Shown here piece after piece: positions 1 to 7,946 of a DNA stretch of 39,026 bases. The notes under the pieces are model-generated. The model saw only the letters and a list, made by a program, of their open reading frames with translations, did no database searches and had not been told where the DNA came from. A program made the position numbers and the translations under genes. Position 1 is the stretch's first letter, and every line of letters starts with the position of its first letter. Origin of the DNA: Bacteroidota bacterium (GTDB lineage: Bacteria; Bacteroidota; Bacteroidia; Chitinophagales; Chitinophagaceae); assembly GCA_003175695.1 (NCBI GenBank), contig PSRA01000083.1, positions 1 to 39,026 of the forward strand, read 5' to 3'.

Positions 1-1817
1 GTAATGGCTCGATGAAATCTCCCGATGCCATGGGAAAGTCACGACTTTCGGGCAAATTAGGCTCGGCTATGGATCCCTGTGGTGCCATTCAGGCAGTTGT
101 AGAGCTGGAGGAAAATGAAGAGAAAGAACTAGTGTTCAGATTAGGAGCTGGTAAGGACTGGCCTGAAACAGCCGCTATGGCCAAACAATGCCAGGGATTG
201 GCAGTGGCACAACAAGCTTTCAAGGATGTCAAGTCTTACTGGGACAAAATCCTTGGTACTATCCAGATTGATACGCCTGATCAGGCGTTGAATATCCTGA
301 CCAATGGATGGCTGAATTACCAAACCATTGCATCGCGGATTTGGGGCAGGAGTGGGTTCTATCAATCTGGTGGAGCATTCGGATACCGGGACCAGTTGCA
401 GGATACAATTTCATTGCTACACAGCAATCCTTCATTTGCGAAAAGGCAACTGCTTCTTTGTGCGTCCCGACAATTCAGAGAAGGAGATGTGCAACACTGG
501 TGGCATCCTCCTGTTGGCAGAGGCGTGAGAACAACCTGCTCAGATGATTTTCTTTGGTTGCCATTCGTAACCTGCCGTTACGTGTTCCATACGGGTGATG
601 TCGGCATTTTGCAGGAGCAGGCATTTTTCATCGAAGGCCGGCCGCTTAATCCAGGTGAAGAATCTTACTACGATCTTCCGACAAAATCTGAACCATCCAC
701 ATCACTTTATGATCATTGTGTGAAGGCGATCGACCATGGACTCCGGTTCGGTGAACACGGCTTACCCCTTATTGGTTCAGGGGACTGGAATGACGGACTA
801 GATAAAGTGGGTAACCATGGCAAGGGCGAAAGCGTTTGGCTGGCATTCTTCCTTTACAACATTTTGACCGACTTCGCTGAAATTGCGAAAACGAAAGGTG
901 ATCAGCCTTATTCGGAAAAATGCAATCGGGAAGCAGAACAATTGAAAAAAAATATTCAGAAAAATGCCTGGGATGGCGGATGGTATCGGCGGGCATATTT
1001 TGACAATGGAGAACCTTTAGGATCGAAGGAAAATACCGAATGCAAGATTGATTCTATCCCACAAAGCTGGTCCATTATTTCTAACGGCGGAGATCCCGAC
1101 AGGAGCAGGACCGGCCTGGAGGCTGCTTACCAGAAACTCGTCCGGAAAACAGATTCTCTCATTCAGCTGTTTGATCCACCATTCGACAAATCGAATCTTA
1201 ATCCGGGATACATCAAAGGGTATGTGCCCGGTGTGCGGGAAAATGGGGGACAATATACACATGCGGCAATATGGCTGATCATGGCATTTGCCAAATTGAA
1301 TGATAAAGAGAGAACCTGGGAGTTGTTAAATATGATAAACCCTATTAATCATGCAGATCAAAATGATTTGTCACAGATTTATAAAGTCGAACCTTATGTA
1401 ATAGCTGCTGATGTTTATGCTATGTCGCCTTTTGTTGGCAGGGGAGGTTGGACCTGGTATACTGGTTCGGCTGGATGGATGTACCAATTGATCATTGAAT
1501 CTTTCATTGGACTAAAACGAAAAGCAAATAAACTGGTGATTGAGCCTTGCATTCCCGAATTTTGGCAGACCTTAACTATCAGGTATCAATATATGGAGAC
1601 TAACTATCATATCCGGCTTATTCAGGATCTACATCCTAATGAAAAAAAGATGATCCTTGTGGATGGGGCCTTGCAACCAGATGGATTTATTTACCTTGTT
1701 AATGACAAGGAGCAACACTCAGTTGAAGTTCGTTTGCCGCTCGCAGCATATAGACCAGAAATCAGGACGGGGGCGGTAAAAGAGTTGGAATATAAGATGA
1801 GAGACAGTGGAAAATAA
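1..1817 (+). CDS. GH94 domain of a cyclic beta-1,2-glucan synthase-like protein (5' partial)
   Basis: The reading frame is already open at base 3, so the gene begins upstream of the window and about 605 C-terminal residues are visible. The sequence follows the glycoside hydrolase/phosphorylase family 94 domain as found at the C terminus of cyclic beta-1,2-glucan synthases (NdvB/Cgs). Signs are an NGWLNYQ...GRSGFYQSGGAFGYRDQLQD block, GSGDWNDGLDKVG (codons near 775-810), NGGQYTHAAIW, and YKVEPYVIAADVY followed by GRGGWTWYTGSAGW. The Asp of WNDG is the general acid in this family. In Cgs proteins this domain phosphorolyses or trims beta-1,2-glucan chains, and the GT84 and membrane parts would lie off-window. 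A stand-alone 1,2-beta-oligoglucan phosphorylase, also GH94, cannot be excluded from this fragment. No frame break is seen. Confidence 0.85.
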   Translation, partial: NGSMKSPDAMGKSRLSGKLGSAMDPCGAIQAVVELEENEEKELVFRLGAGKDWPETAAMAKQCQGLAVAQQAFKDVKSYWDKILGTIQIDTPDQALNILTNGWLNYQTIASRIWGRSGFYQSGGAFGYRDQLQDTISLLHSNPSFAKRQLLLCASRQFREGDVQHWWHPPVGRGVRTTCSDDFLWLPFVTCRYVFHTGDVGILQEQAFFIEGRPLNPGEESYYDLPTKSEPSTSLYDHCVKAIDHGLRFGEHGLPLIGSGDWNDGLDKVGNHGKGESVWLAFFLYNILTDFAEIAKTKGDQPYSEKCNREAEQLKKNIQKNAWDGGWYRRAYFDNGEPLGSKENTECKIDSIPQSWSIISNGGDPDRSRTGLEAAYQKLVRKTDSLIQLFDPPFDKSNLNPGYIKGYVPGVRENGGQYTHAAIWLIMAFAKLNDKERTWELLNMINPINHADQNDLSQIYKVEPYVIAADVYAMSPFVGRGGWTWYTGSAGWMYQLIIESFIGLKRKANKLVIEPCIPEFWQTLTIRYQYMETNYHIRLIQDLHPNEKKMILVDGALQPDGFIYLVNDKEQHSVEVRLPLAAYRPEIRTGAVKELEYKMRDSGK

Positions 1818-1948
1818 AATGCCGCCATTCGTGTAGTCTTTCGCAAGTTGCTCACTCATTCCTGCAAATTATCCTCCATTTTCCACAGGCAATTCAAACT
1901 AGTTACGAATTCTTCATCCCAAAATTTAGATTTGGCTATGGGGCTGTG

Positions 1949-1968
1949 GGTGCAAATGCGCCTTTTTT
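1949..1968 (+). terminator. candidate intrinsic terminator after the GH94 gene
   Basis: A five-pair stem GGTGC/GCGCC (one G-U pair) with an AAAT loop is followed directly by six T residues. It lies about 130 bases after the GH94 stop codon and before the TPR gene. The stem is short, so the call is moderate. Confidence 0.4.
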
Positions 1969-2069
1969 AGTATTTTTAAAAGAGGTCTTATTGTAGACTT
2001 CTAATCCATCCCGGCATCACATTTTTTAAAGGATATTCCTCACCGTTTCCTGCAAGTGAAATTTTATAG

Positions 2070-3534
2070 ATGAGGTTGTATTTGATCATATCACTCCTTC
2101 TTTTGCCTCTGATTTCCATTTCGCAAAATGGAAAAAGTGACAGTCTCAAAAAAATATTGGCTTCATTTCATGATAGCGACAGAGTTGATTGTCTCAATAA
2201 AATTGGCTTTTCATATTTTCAGAGATTTGACCAGGATTCCACAGAGTTCTATGCAAAAAAAGCATACGATGAGTCAACATCTCTGCAATATGCCCATGGT
2301 ATCGCTGTGTCTCTAATGCTAAAGTCCAATATATATTTTCAATTCTATAGTGATTTCGGTTATGCGGAAACGTTGGCAAGAGAGTCGCTTTCCTGGTTTA
2401 AAAAAACATCCAATAGAGATGGCTTTGAATCTGCAGAAGCTGCATTGGCCAATTCACTTTTTCCACAAAGCAAATATGATGAGTGCTACTTGTATGACAA
2501 AAAAAAGTATGCTGATTGCCAAAAGAGGAATGACAACGATGGCATGTTTGACGCGTTATGTGGTTTAGGTGTAATCCATTTTCAAAAAGGAAATTATGAC
2601 AGCTCTTTTTACTTTTTCATCCAGGCACAACAGTTGGCACAAAAGATCAAAAACCATATAATGACAAACTGTGTTTTATTTAACCTGGGAACTATTTATA
2701 GGGCAATTGAAGATTATCCGACTGCGTTGAATTGTTACCGCCAGGCCTTTCAAACGGACGATCCTGAAAGTATTGAAGCCCGAAAAGGTGAAAATTGGGA
2801 TGTTTGGGTGCATATGGAATATGCTGAATTGTTCGCATTGGAACACCGGTTTGATTCTGCCTGGTATTATTACAATCAATTTGATACAACCAAGATTGAT
2901 AAGAAAATTCTAAGAATATATCTTGTAAGTACGGGTGAAACTTATTTTTTGCAAAAGAAATATCGCGAGGCGCTGCAAAATTTTCTTCGGGGACTCGTCA
3001 CCCATAAAGAATTAAAGGACTATAATGAGGTGAAGCGAACATTACTTGATATTGCCAGGATCCATTTGAATTTAAATGATAATGAAGCTGCACTTCGATA
3101 TGCGCGTGAGGGCTTGGATTTGTCCCTTCAGACAAAATCAAGACAGTTTATCAGAGACGCCTACCAGATCCTATATTCCGTCTATGACGGTTTGTCAAAA
3201 AGGGATAGTGCTTATTACTACTATCGCCAATACATTGCTATGAAGGAGGCGGTGACAAATTGCATTCAGCCTTGACCGGGATATTCTTGTTTGTAAAATA
3301 ACTGATAACGGGATAGGTAGGAAAGCTGCCAATGAGCTAAAGAGTAAATCCCTGGGTAAACCGAAATCTTTGGGATTGAAAATTACAAAGGAACGTCTGG
3401 AATCTACAAATCTAAATTCCGAAAGCAATGGCTTTTTTGAATTTGAAGATCTTTTTGATGAAGAAGGAAAAGCTGCCGGAACCAGGGTAATCATAAAGAT
3501 TAATACAAAAGAGTTAACGCGGTCCCAGGTTTGA
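2070..3534 (+). pseudogene. TPR sensor histidine kinase (LytS-like) with internal deletion and frameshift
   Basis: The 5' part (2070-3275) reads as a signal peptide (MRLYLIISLLLLPLISISQ) and about 380 residues of TPR-like helical repeats with many Tyr/Ala pairs. This is the usual sensor half of Bacteroidota TPR histidine kinases. It stops out of context after KEAVTN with four junk residues. From about 3256, in the +1 frame, the sequence encodes the end of a HATPase_c domain to a TGA at 3532-3534: FSLDRDILVCKITDNGIGRK (G1 box DNGIG), SLGLKIT (G2-like) and GTRVIIKI. The transmembrane segment, coiled coil, phospho-accepting His region and N box expected between them are missing, a gap of perhaps 200-300 residues by comparison with the family. 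It lies 21 bases before its likely partner LytTR regulator. A true deletion or an assembly collapse would look the same here. Confidence 0.85.
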
Positions 3535-3555
3535 AATCATTCAAATGGCAAATTC

Positions 3556-4308
3556 ATGATTAAAGCAATTATCGTTGACGATGAACCCTATTGTTGCGAA
3601 ACCCTGTCAACTTTATTGACGCGTTATTGCCCGGATGTAATGATTAGTGAAATCTGTTACAATGGTGCAAGTGCATTAAAGGCTATTGAGGTAAACCGGC
3701 CTGACCTTCTTTTCCTTGACATTGAAATGCCTCAGATGAATGGCTTTCAATTGCTCGAAAAATTGCCCGAATTGAACTTTGAATTGATCTTTACAACCAG
3801 CTATGATCAATATGCGATTAAAGCCATCCGTCTTAGTGCTTTGGATTATCTTTTAAAACCAATTGATAGAGAGGAATTGCAAAAGGCAGTTCAAAAAGTA
3901 ACTCAGCGCCTGAAAAAACCACTTCCTCAGCAGCTGGATATTCTTCTGAAAAATTTGCATCAACCTTCTTCCTCATTGAATAAGATTGCCATACCAACGA
4001 TGGAAGGGCTCCTGATGATTCACGTTGATTCTATTATCAACTGCATCTCTGAGAGAAATTATACGATCCTGATACTTAAAAATAAACAAAAGGTTATTGC
4101 CTCCCGGACTTTGAAAGAAATTGAAGAGATGTTGGAAGATTACTCTTTCACTCGCGTTCATCATTCCCACGTCGTAAATCTAAATGAAGTTGAAAAATAC
4201 GTGAAAGGCGAGGGCGGTTACCTGCTTATGAGCAATGGAACTACTGTGGATGTTTCACGCAGCCGAAAGGAAGCCCTCCTGCAAAAACTACAACCCGGAC
4301 GATCTTAA
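3556..4308 (+). CDS. LytTR-family DNA-binding response regulator
   Basis: A 250-residue two-domain regulator. Residues 1-120 are a receiver: acidic pair VDDEP near 8-9, phospho-acceptor Asp55 in LLFLDIEMP, TTSYDQYAIKA with the usual Thr/Ser position, and Lys101 in LLKPI. Residues about 145-245 form a LytTR DNA-binding domain (IPTMEGLLMIHVDSIINCISERNYT, then TLKEIEEML and FTRVHHSHVVNLNEVEKY), typical of AgrA/LytR-like regulators. It sits 21 bases behind the remains of a LytS-like kinase and was presumably its partner. With that kinase lacking its His box and most of its ATPase domain, the regulator is either orphaned or served by another kinase. The frame is intact and all key residues are kept. 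Confidence 0.93.
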   Translation: MIKAIIVDDEPYCCETLSTLLTRYCPDVMISEICYNGASALKAIEVNRPDLLFLDIEMPQMNGFQLLEKLPELNFELIFTTSYDQYAIKAIRLSALDYLLKPIDREELQKAVQKVTQRLKKPLPQQLDILLKNLHQPSSSLNKIAIPTMEGLLMIHVDSIINCISERNYTILILKNKQKVIASRTLKEIEEMLEDYSFTRVHHSHVVNLNEVEKYVKGEGGYLLMSNGTTVDVSRSRKEALLQKLQPGRS

Positions 4309-4396
4309 TCGCGCACTACTACTCAATCAAGTCGACTAATTGTCCACCGTTTCAGCGAACTATTCAATATAGCAAGCTTCTGAAAGTTTGCCATTA

Positions 4397-4404
4397 TATT
4401 TTTG
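4397..4404 (+). promoter_or_regulatory. possible -7 element (TATTTTTG) for the PepSY-like gene
   Basis: TATTTTTG matches the Bacteroidota -7 consensus TAnnTTTG and lies 57 bases before the ATG at 4461. No convincing TTTG/TTG -33 element is found at the usual distance, so this is only a weak candidate. Confidence 0.25.
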
Positions 4405-4460
4405 TTTTCGTAGGCCGCTTATAAAAACAAAATCAATTCTTCACAATTAAACTTTTGAAA

Positions 4461-5006
4461 ATGAAAAAGAATATTTTAACCACCGCTTTAGTTTTTACGG
4501 TTGCAATTTTAGCCGTTGCGAGTAAGGCAAATGCCCAGGGTAGTGCAAACAAACAAAAAGTTTCTTACCCCGAAAAGCTGATTATTTCAGACAATACGTC
4601 TAATCCTGCAGCAGTCAAAGATGCCTTGGCAAAAAGCAAAATCAATGTGAAAGCTCTCCTGGATTTTCAAAAGGCTTTTACTAACATAGGTAATGAAAAG
4701 TGGTATAAAGAGAACTATGGTTATAGCGCCAGGTTTTTTGAAAATGGGATTCAAAATGATGTTAGTTATTCAGACAAGGGCGAAAGGCTTTATCAAATGA
4801 AGCAATTCAATGAAAATAATTTGTCGCGGGAACTAAGAACTCAAATTAAAACAGCTTTTTACGATTGCTCAGTTAAATGGGTGCACGAAATCATATTTCC
4901 CCACAAAACCGTTTACATCGTTCTTATTGAAGACGAAGCTACCCTGAAAAATATACGGATTGGAGATGACGAGATGGAAGTCGTTGAAGAAGTTACGAAG
5001 TCTTAG
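4461..5006 (+). CDS. secreted PepSY-like protein of unknown function
   Basis: I place the start at ATG 4461; an in-frame TTG six bases upstream is less likely. The 181-residue product begins with a clear signal peptide (KKNILTTALVFTVAILAVASKANAQ), so it is exported to the periplasm or surface. The rest has the look of small Bacteroidota PepSY-like proteins: a short helix region (LLDFQKAFTNIGNEKWYKENYGYSA), then beta strands with FFENGIQNDVSYSDKGERLY and YIVLIEDEATLKNIRIGDDEMEVVEEV. The family assignment comes from overall pattern only, and no catalytic motif is visible. A terminator follows at 5142-5173, so it is probably a single-gene unit. Confidence 0.7.
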   Translation: MKKNILTTALVFTVAILAVASKANAQGSANKQKVSYPEKLIISDNTSNPAAVKDALAKSKINVKALLDFQKAFTNIGNEKWYKENYGYSARFFENGIQNDVSYSDKGERLYQMKQFNENNLSRELRTQIKTAFYDCSVKWVHEIIFPHKTVYIVLIEDEATLKNIRIGDDEMEVVEEVTKS

Positions 5007-5141
5007 ATCCCTCAATGTGAGTACCAGCGTCAGGATTTCACACGCAGCCGGAAAAAGCGATCAAGATTTTAGGAAATAAAAGCAGAAGTAAAAAATAATT
5101 CAAGATGGTTTAAGCAATAAAGACGATTTCTTTAGCGCTAA

Positions 5142-5173
5142 GGAGTAATAGTTGGTCCTATTGCTCCTTTTTT
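5142..5173. terminator. strong intrinsic terminator between the PepSY-like gene and ku
   Basis: A ten-pair stem, GGAGTAATAG with CTATTGCTCC (one G-U pair), has a six-base loop and six T residues after it on the plus strand. AA before the stem allows it to work in the other direction too. It sits between convergent genes ending at 5006 and 5194. Confidence 0.85.
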
Positions 5174-5193
5174 ATTTCACCGCCTTCAACTTG

Positions 5194-5970
5194 TCAAGAC
5201 GCCTTTTTCTTCTTCACATCCAGGCTTGCTTTCAATTGCGACATAAGGTCCTTTGCCTTACTATGCACTACGCGCAATTGCGGTGTCTCGAGTTTCTTGC
5301 CTTTGGCTTTTGCATTTATTAATTTAAGGAGGGCTTCTGTATAGCTGTCTTTATACTTTGAAATATCAAAAGGACCAGTCAGTTGATCAATAAGTGTCAT
5401 TGCCATTTTCAATTCATTTGGCTTAATATTGTCTTTGCCTGGCATATTCAGTTCAGACATATCGCGAATCTCCTGGGCAAACCTGATCTTATTTAAGACA
5501 ATTCCATTTTCCAATGGCTTTAGAACGCAGAGACTCTCTTTAGATCTCATCACAAAATTTCCCAGGCCCACTTTCCCACTCTTATTCAATGCTTCTCTCA
5601 GTAGCGCATAAGCTTTTTCTCCAGCTTTTTGTGGTTCCAGGTAATACGGCGTTTCAAAATAAATACATTGAATTTCATTCTCTTCAACGAATTCATTGAT
5701 CTCAATAATCTTTGATTTCTCCGGGCTTGCTTTTTGAAAGTCTTCATCGGTAAGGATTACGTATTTGCCATCAACATCATATCCCTTGACAATATTCTCC
5801 CATGGTACTTCCTTACCGGTTTCTTCATTCACCCTTCTAAAACGGATCCTCGCGTTATCTTTTTTGTCAAGCATATCGAGGTTCAATTCACTTTGTTGAG
5901 TGGCGCTGAATAATTTGACTGGTATATTGACCAGTCCAAAACCAATGGCACCCGTCCAAATGGCTCTCAT
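5194..5970 (-). CDS. ku: Ku, DNA end-binding protein of non-homologous end joining
   Basis: The 258-residue product matches bacterial Ku in length and from the first residue: MRAIWTGAIGFGLVNIPVKLFSAT, then RIRFRRVNEETGKEVPWENIVKGYDVDGKYVILTDEDF, IDEF-like INEFVEENEIQCIYFETPYYLEP and KAYALLREAL. It ends in a short Lys-rich tail (KKKKAS), which in this family helps DNA contact. Bacterial Ku forms a homodimeric ring on double-strand ends and recruits LigD. No ligD gene is in the window. A 49-residue basic protein gene ends 14 bases upstream on the same strand, so the two probably share a transcript. A sigma-54-like site lies upstream of the pair at 6262-6277. Confidence 0.95.
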   Translation of the reverse strand: MRAIWTGAIGFGLVNIPVKLFSATQQSELNLDMLDKKDNARIRFRRVNEETGKEVPWENIVKGYDVDGKYVILTDEDFQKASPEKSKIIEINEFVEENEIQCIYFETPYYLEPQKAGEKAYALLREALNKSGKVGLGNFVMRSKESLCVLKPLENGIVLNKIRFAQEIRDMSELNMPGKDNIKPNELKMAMTLIDQLTGPFDISKYKDSYTEALLKLINAKAKGKKLETPQLRVVHSKAKDLMSQLKASLDVKKKKAS

Positions 5971-5984
5971 GGCAACGATTTTTT

Positions 5985-6134
5985 TTAGTGATGTTTAAAG
6001 TACTGAACCGCTCTTTCGTGTTTTTTTGCCGCTTCGAGTGAATCAAAAGTTCCAAGATTCCTTCGCCTTCCAGTCTTCGGATTGGTTTTCCGTGAGTACA
6101 GGCGGTATTTGCCGGATTTAAGTTTACGTATCAT
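5985..6134 (-). CDS. 49-residue basic protein upstream of ku
   Basis: ATG at 6134 to TAA at 5985 gives a compact basic protein: MIRKLKSGKYRLYSRK, then NPKTGRRRNLGTF, DSLEAAKKHERAVQYFKHH. Both halves are dense in Lys and Arg. The pattern (LKSGKYRLYSR, then a KTG turn and RRNLGTF, then a helix with AAKKHERAVQYFK) resembles short conserved proteins I recall from other bacteria, and it looks like a small beta-beta-alpha fold similar to integrase arm-binding domains. I do not know a proven function. It lies 14 bases ahead of ku, which suggests co-expression and perhaps a role in DNA end handling; that is inference. Protein-like composition and conserved order make a chance frame unlikely. Confidence 0.8.
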   Translation of the reverse strand: MIRKLKSGKYRLYSRKTNPKTGRRRNLGTFDSLEAAKKHERAVQYFKHH

Positions 6135-6160
6135 AAAGATAAATTAAAGTATGAAGAATC

Positions 6161-6185
6161 AAAAGCCAGGCGTAACCTGGCTTTT
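6161..6185. terminator. perfect 10-bp hairpin between the receiver gene and the small protein-ku operon
   Basis: AAAAGCCAGG and CCTGGCTTTT form a perfect ten-pair stem with a five-base loop, and either strand ends in four T residues. It could end transcription of the receiver gene (6302-6646, minus). If the sigma-54-like site at 6262-6277 is real, it instead lies inside the leader of the small protein-ku transcript, 27 bases before the start codon, where it could act as an attenuator. Confidence 0.6.
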
Positions 6186-6238
6186 ACCTGTATAAACCCG
6201 TCTGATGATTCTAAAAATTTATCTTTTTCATATCCTTT

Positions 6239-6250
6239 AGATGATCATCT
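6239..6250. promoter_or_regulatory. perfect 12-bp palindrome AGATGATCATCT
   Basis: A perfect inverted repeat without spacer, just downstream of the sigma-54-like site at 6262-6277 (predicted start near 6251) and about 105 bases before the small-protein gene. Its position on a predicted transcription start suits an operator, but no regulator is known and chance is possible. Confidence 0.3.
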
Positions 6251-6261
6251 GCTAAGTTATA

Positions 6262-6277
6262 TGCGAAAAAAATGCCA
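6262..6277 (-). promoter_or_regulatory. sigma-54-like promoter for the small protein-ku operon
   Basis: On the minus strand the site reads TGGCATTTTTTTCGCA. GG and GC are ten bases apart as sigma-54 needs, and 10 of the 12 defined positions of TGGCAYR-N4-TTGCW match. The predicted start is near 6251, giving a leader of about 116 bases that contains the 6161-6185 hairpin. The run of T residues makes it easier to match by chance than the two perfect sites. Confidence 0.4.
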
Positions 6278-6301
6278 GTGAGGATGGGGGGGATGAAAAC
6301 G

Positions 6302-6646
6302 TCAGGAGAGATAATTATTGAGCTCCCGCATGCTGATTGGTTTCTCCCAAATCCTCACAGTGGGGAATTTGGTCAATAAAGAAGGATTGTATTGGTAGGC
6401 ACTTATGAGATTCAATTGTGCCTGATGATGGTTTTTGAGAATGAATTCAGTTTTTTCCCAACCCAATCCATCAGGCAGATTATTATCGAGGAAGATTATA
6501 TCAGGTTCGAATTGATCCAATTCACTCAAACCCTCTTGCAGCGTATGAGATATATGGACATCGAAGTTCTTCCGTACAAAGTAGGTCTTTAATAACAGGC
6601 AGAAATCTGCTTCATCATCAATTATCAGGACTTTCTTCTTTGGCAT
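6302..6646 (-). CDS. stand-alone receiver-domain response regulator
   Basis: The 114-residue product is one receiver domain and nothing else, like CheY or Spo0F. Visible features are VLIIDDEADF with the acidic pocket at 10-12, phospho-acceptor Asp54 in IIFLDNNLPDGLG, SAYQ at the switch Ser/Thr position, and Lys102 in IWEKPI. There is no output domain, so it should act by protein contact or as a phosphorelay shuttle. No kinase is adjacent; the nearest is the PAS kinase at 14593, which belongs to the sigma-54 cluster. A sigma-54-like site (6750-6765) lies about 100 bases upstream. Confidence 0.9.
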   Translation of the reverse strand: MPKKKVLIIDDEADFCLLLKTYFVRKNFDVHISHTLQEGLSELDQFEPDIIFLDNNLPDGLGWEKTEFILKNHHQAQLNLISAYQYNPSLLTKFPTVRIWEKPISMRELNNYLS

Positions 6647-7089
6647 GTCAAGAGTTCTGGTGATTCCGATGATCTGTGATCCAATGATCCACGACCATCA
6701 TTGATGTGTATAGTTAGCGATTTTTCGGGCAAGCAGTCAAATGAAAGGGCGCAACTATAACGCCAGTATTCAAATATAGACATCGTTATGGTTGAAACAG
6801 ACGGTTATTTAATATTTTTTCTAATTCTTGTGGAAAAACATCTACAAACGAATTTGTTATGCAATAAAACTGGCAATTCCTCCCTAAATAGATCGAGACC
6901 GCCTGACTGTCGTATTTAAGCCTTCTTCCCATTATTGGGAAAATATTGCACTTTAACGTGTAATGTTTTTCTTCCTACGTATTCAAAATAAAATTCAAAC
7001 TTACAGTAAGGTTTAAAAATGCGGGTCTTTTATAAATGGCACGAAATTGATACTATATCATATTTGATTCACCCTCAAAAAAATCCTTC
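6647..7089. other. intergenic stretch between divergent receiver and DUF5670 genes
   Basis: No credible gene is seen. It holds a sigma-54-like site at 6750-6765 (minus), a short hairpin TTCCCA-TTAT-TGGGAA at 6926-6941, an inverted repeat CAATGAT-N8-ATCATTG close to the receiver gene, and a near match to the -7 consensus (CATATTTG, 7059-7066) 24 bases before the DUF5670 start. The rest is AT-rich and unremarkable. Confidence 0.4.
6750..6765 (-). promoter_or_regulatory. sigma-54-like site upstream of the lone receiver gene
   Basis: Minus-strand TGGCGTTATAGTTGCG has GG and GC ten bases apart and a perfect TTGC at -12, but only 9 of 12 defined positions match. The predicted start is near 6739, about 93 bases before the receiver start codon. 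Confidence 0.3.
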
Positions 7090-7236
7090 ATGAAAAGTCT
7101 GTTCTTTTTTGTTGCAATTGTTCTGCTCATTAGTTGGTTCATAGGTTTTTTGGTCTATAACGTTCCTGGACTTATTCATATACTATTAGCAATTGCCATC
7201 ATTTCTGCCCTTCTCGGATTGGTTCAACGAGCGTAG
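7090..7236 (+). CDS. DUF5670 / lmo0937-family small membrane protein
   Basis: This 48-residue frame has two hydrophobic helices: MKSLFFFVAIVLLISWFIGFLVYNV, then GLIHILLAIAIISALLGLVQ. The order, with a GFLVYNVPGLIHILL-like turn between the helices, is that of the small lmo0937/DUF5670 proteins, which are widespread in Bacteroidota beside stress genes. Molecular function is unknown. It sits 70 bases ahead of the gene at 7307 and may be transcribed with it. The hairpin-forming, AT-rich stretch upstream gives only a weak promoter match. Confidence 0.75.
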   Translation: MKSLFFFVAIVLLISWFIGFLVYNVPGLIHILLAIAIISALLGLVQRA

Positions 7237-7306
7237 TTATGTCCTTATTGGTCAACTTGTGAGTTAGAGTTTCGTTTTGAGATTACATTCATTTAAACTT
7301 AAAATT

Positions 7307-7861
7307 ATGGACAATATCATAGATATGATACGAAAGAACCTCGGATTTGATGAATTGCATAAAGTGGATCCCAACACACAAGATGTTCCGTCCGGGTTGA
7401 AAATATTTGGTATGACCACATTGGCGCAGGCTGCTATTCCGTCGATTGTTTGTGCCATCTCCAATCACTTGGAAACTCCGGGCAACCGTGAGCTGATTCT
7501 TTCTGGTGAGTCAAGTAACTGGATGTCGACTATTTTTGGAGATAAGAAAAATGAATTACTGGATAAATTGGCGGAATACTCGAATATGCCTGTGTCTACA
7601 GTTCAGCAGGAAGCGGAGCACATTGCTAATGAAGCCATAAGAGTTGTTCGGGTGGCCTTACCTGATAGCAGTCACGAAAGTGCAATTCAAAGCTTCGCGG
7701 CTGCCAGCCGCAGGGAAGCGCTCCTATATTTGCCAGCTTCATTGCAGTTAGGATATTTGCTGGATAATAATAATATTGACGACCGTACCAATAAAATGGA
7801 AGGTCCCATTTCCAGCCTTATGCATAAACTGGAAAATAAACTTAATAGTGGAAACTGGTAG
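7307..7861 (+). CDS. hypothetical protein, 184 residues
   Basis: I start at ATG 7307 because the frame upstream offers only a TTG with a non-conserved-looking lead. I do not recognise the family with confidence. The product is soluble and mostly helical, with MDNIIDMIRKNLGFDELHKVDP at the N terminus, a hydrophobic stretch at about 31-45 (GMTTLAQAAIPSIVCAI), a middle with FGDKKNELLDKLAEYSNMPVSTVQQEAEHIANEAIR, and LPASLQLGYLLDNNNIDDRTNKMEGPISSLMHKLENKL at the end. The STVQQEAEHI part recalls the helical pattern of DUF937-like proteins, but this is weak. It faces the YtxH operon, with a shared terminator at 7892-7946, and probably belongs to the same envelope/stress group. Confidence 0.7.
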   Translation: MDNIIDMIRKNLGFDELHKVDPNTQDVPSGLKIFGMTTLAQAAIPSIVCAISNHLETPGNRELILSGESSNWMSTIFGDKKNELLDKLAEYSNMPVSTVQQEAEHIANEAIRVVRVALPDSSHESAIQSFAAASRREALLYLPASLQLGYLLDNNNIDDRTNKMEGPISSLMHKLENKLNSGNW

Positions 7862-7891
7862 ACCGGATGTCGGTCAGTCATCACTGCCAGC

Positions 7892-7946
7892 ATATCAGCC
7901 GGGTCATTTTTCTTCTTCGATTATATCCGGCTGATATCTTTTTTTT
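7892..7946 (+). terminator. intrinsic terminator reaching into the convergent gene
   Basis: Exact 11-base arms ATATCAGCCGG (7892-7902) and CCGGCTGATAT (7927-7937) flank a 24-base loop and are followed by eight T residues (7939-7946). It ends the plus-strand gene at 7861. The right arm and T tract lie inside the last codons of the minus-strand gene ending at 7904. Confidence 0.7.

Noticed and set aside
1927-1934. TAGATTTG as a -7 element for the TPR gene.
   Set aside because: No -33 element at a proper distance, and a terminator lies between it and the gene.
1939-1954. TGGGGC...TGCA before the TPR gene as a sigma-54 promoter.
   Set aside because: Only about 8 of 12 positions match and it overlaps the likely terminator of the GH94 gene.
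6926-6941. TTCCCA-TTAT-TGGGAA hairpin as a terminator or operator.
   Set aside because: Short stem, no T tract and no associated gene end; noted only in the intergenic entry.
7037-7050. TGGCACGAAATTGA upstream of the DUF5670 gene as a sigma-54 promoter.
   Set aside because: Only nine bases separate the GG from the next G, and there is no GC at -12.
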